This document shows positions 49,916-51,744 of a stretch of 51,744 bases of DNA, one piece after another. Position 1 is the stretch's first letter. The number at the start of each line of letters is the position of its first letter. The stretch lies in NCBI GenBank assembly GCA_004379165.1, contig NKXK01000043.1:1-51744 (forward strand), given 5' to 3'. The notes beneath the pieces were generated by a model. That model searched no databases. It was not told the DNA's origin and saw only the letters and a list, made by a program, of their open reading frames with translations. This stretch comes from Rhodocyclaceae bacterium. Lineage in GTDB: Bacteria; Pseudomonadota; Gammaproteobacteria; Burkholderiales; Rhodocyclaceae. The position numbers were made by a program, and so were the translations under genes.

Positions 49916-50224
49916 ATGCAGCATCACGTTATTGTCACCTTTGGCAAGGACAAGGAATTCGAATACAAGTTTGCTGGCGGTGTCGCTCAGGACGACGCCC
50001 GCAAGTGGTTTTCGCACGAGTTTGAAGTGCTCGAGTGCGATGTCGCCACGCCAACCGGCAAGATTCTCGCCGTGGACCGCATTCTCAGCGTGGCTAAATA
50101 CGCTGGCGAAAACCGCTTCCGCGAGCAGAGCGCTTGGGCAGACCAGTTTGCCCGCAATACCGCCGCGCTGCTCGGGCGTGACTTGATCCGTGTCGATGTC
50201 GAGCAGTACAGCATCGGTTATTGA
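49916..50224 (+). CDS. Hypothetical protein upstream of greB
   Basis: A 102-residue soluble alpha/beta protein that I cannot name. It begins MQHHVIVTFGKDKEFEYKF and includes ARKWFSHEFEVLECDV and ILAVDRILSVAKYAG. A very strong Shine-Dalgarno (AAAGGAGGAG) lies 7 nt before the ATG and a TATATA -10-like element just upstream, suggesting high expression. Its stop overlaps the start of greB (TGATG), so the two are translationally linked. Confidence 0.75.
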   Translation: MQHHVIVTFGKDKEFEYKFAGGVAQDDARKWFSHEFEVLECDVATPTGKILAVDRILSVAKYAGENRFREQSAWADQFARNTAALLGRDLIRVDVEQYSIGY

Positions 50225-50781
50225 TGAACAAGGCGTTTGTCCGCGAATCGGAGGGCGAAGATGATGAGGAACTCGAGCCCGCATTTAAGCTCCCAGCGGG
50301 GACGCGCAACTACATTACCCCGGCCGGCCACGCCCGGCTGCGGGATGAACTCGAAGAACTTGTCAAGCGCGAACGGCCCAAGGTGGTCGACATCGTTTCC
50401 TGGGCAGCCTCGAATGGGGATCGCTCGGAAAATGGTGACTATATATATGGCAAGCGTCGCCTTCGCGAAATCGACCGCCGTATCCGCTTCCTTAGTAAAC
50501 GACTGGATATTGCCGAAATCGTCGACCCTTTGCGTCAGGGCGACAACGACCAGGTGTTCTTCGGCGCAACCGTCACCGTCGCAGACGCCGATGGCAGTGA
50601 AAACACCTACACCATCGTCGGTGTCGATGAGGCTGATGTTCAGCGTGGCCGCATCAGCTGGATCTCTCCGTTGGCGCGAGCGCTGTTAAAGAATCGCGAA
50701 GGCGAGAGCGTTCGTTTCCAGAGTCCGGTGGGTGTCCGGGAACTGGAGATCATTGAGGTTTTATACACAGCGCTCGACTGA
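50224..50781 (+). CDS. greB: Transcription elongation factor GreB
   Basis: A 185-residue RNA-polymerase factor that rescues backtracked complexes by transcript cleavage. The N-terminal coiled coil (about 30-105) carries the tip acidic residues in NGDRSENGDYIYGKRRLREID, and the C-terminal FKBP-like domain has VFFGATVTVADADG and GRISWISPLARALL. An acidic tail-like N-terminus (ESEGEDDEELEP) precedes it. Length and the YIYGKRRLREIDRR signature favour GreB over GreA. It lies 430 bp before the 16S gene. Confidence 0.95.
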   Translation: MNKAFVRESEGEDDEELEPAFKLPAGTRNYITPAGHARLRDELEELVKRERPKVVDIVSWAASNGDRSENGDYIYGKRRLREIDRRIRFLSKRLDIAEIVDPLRQGDNDQVFFGATVTVADADGSENTYTIVGVDEADVQRGRISWISPLARALLKNREGESVRFQSPVGVRELEIIEVLYTALD

Positions 50782-50831
50782 GCCAGGTTTATCTGAGTTT
50801 GGCTTTACCTAAAAATATTTTCCGAAACCAG

Positions 50832-50859
50832 TTGACCTTTTATGGGTTGAGTCTATAAT
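50832..50859 (+). promoter_or_regulatory. rRNA operon promoter P1
   Basis: TTGACC (50832-50837), 16-bp spacer, TATAAT (50854-50859), followed by GCGCCC, a GC-rich discriminator. An A/T-rich tract (AAAAATATTTT, 50811-50821) just upstream is a likely UP element. Confidence 0.85.
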
Positions 50860-50968
50860 GCGCCCTCTCTTGCAGCGACGGGCTTTCCGGCGATGTGAGG
50901 GGTCAGGCGGTTCGGTGGTTTTCGAAGGGTGGTTTGAAAGTTCTTCGAAAAATAATTCACCGAGATGC

Positions 50969-50997
50969 TTGACTGGAGTGAGTAAGTGTTTCATAAT
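50969..50997 (+). promoter_or_regulatory. rRNA operon promoter P2
   Basis: TTGACT (50969-50974), 17-bp spacer, CATAAT (50992-50997). It is about 138 bp downstream of P1 and 215 bp before 16S. Confidence 0.6.
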
Positions 50998-51051
50998 CTC
51001 GCTTCTCTGCTGCTGACGAAGGAAACGACGGCGCGGTGGGAAAAAGTAGTG

Positions 51052-51065
51052 CTGATCTTTAACAA
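51052..51065 (+). promoter_or_regulatory. BoxA antitermination site of the rRNA leader
   Basis: CTGATCTTTAACAAA matches the rRNA boxA core (TGCTCTTTAACA) at all but one or two positions. It lies 147 bp before the 16S start. The rest of the leader holds short hairpins (GGTAGAGAAATCTACC) likely used in processing. Confidence 0.8.
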
Positions 51066-51211
51066 ATTGGACAACCGATAAGTGTGGGTGTCTTGATGCG
51101 AAGTGACTTTGGTCACACAAAAGTATTAAGGCAAACGCACTGTAAAAAGATGGAGAGATCCATCGAGGTAGAGAAATCTACCGTCAGTGAATTTGCGAGT
51201 TTGTTGGATTG

Positions 51212-51744
<533 letters not shown>

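Noticed and set aside
50809..51120. Minus-strand open frame in the rRNA leader
   Set aside because: It covers the P1, P2 and boxA signals of the rRNA operon and has no protein features.

Overview
The window comes from a GC-rich betaproteobacterium. The partial 16S rRNA at the right edge, the FNR/HemN/copper-ATPase block and the overall gene content all fit the order Rhodocyclales, most likely the Dechloromonas/Azonexus/Ferribacterium group. This placement is by recognition, not by a search. Genes are dense, mostly in short operons, and the only mobile-element trace is a transposase remnant at the left edge.

Region 1 (about 0.3-13.2 kb) is a quinoprotein module. A PQQ alcohol dehydrogenase and its cytochrome c run leftward. 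Divergent to them is a rightward run: SoxYZ-like carrier, metallo-beta-lactamase-fold protein, a private TonB, a TonB-dependent receptor, a MoxY-like sensor kinase, a LuxR-type response regulator, an alpha/beta-hydrolase lacking its nucleophile, and a receptor very like PqqU (YncD), the PQQ importer. Both divergent units have near-perfect sigma-54 (-24/-12) promoters with an inverted repeat between them. The dehydrogenase carries the Asp-x-Asp signature of lanthanide-dependent enzymes. Together this looks like a system that uses a PQQ enzyme and scavenges its cofactor, perhaps also its metal, through dedicated outer-membrane receptors. No PQQ biosynthesis gene is in the window.

Region 2 (13.2-24.4 kb) holds a porin with its own sigma-54-like promoter, a DUF302 protein whose signal-peptide codons overlap a terminator, fnr and hemN diverging around an FNR box, a TauE/SafE-type membrane protein, a copper P-type ATPase, a PAS-GGDEF-EAL protein, a CopZ-like chaperone, selD and two small membrane proteins.

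Region 3 (24.4-45.2 kb) is an iron island marked by Fur-like boxes: a siderophore receptor, a ferric-iron binding protein, a DUF1513 protein, Bfd, a two-subunit bacterioferritin, FeoAB, a Cys-containing TonB receptor with a periplasmic thioredoxin, ExbB/ExbD/TonB, HemP, and a decaying tract with two pseudogenes and a 27-residue membrane ORF. Other genes here include a DUF4337 protein, an exported Ppx/GppA-like protein and an OsmC-YcaO fusion.

Region 4 (45.2-51.7 kb) has a DEAD-box RNA helicase, a ferritin-like DUF455 protein, an aldo/keto reductase, two small proteins (one YdcH-like), an unknown gene with greB, and the start of an rRNA operon with tandem promoters and boxA.

A roughly 35-bp dispersed element (core CTGCGGTCAACCCGGAAAA and its complement) occurs about a dozen times on both strands. 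It lies between genes and also inside the ends of several coding regions.
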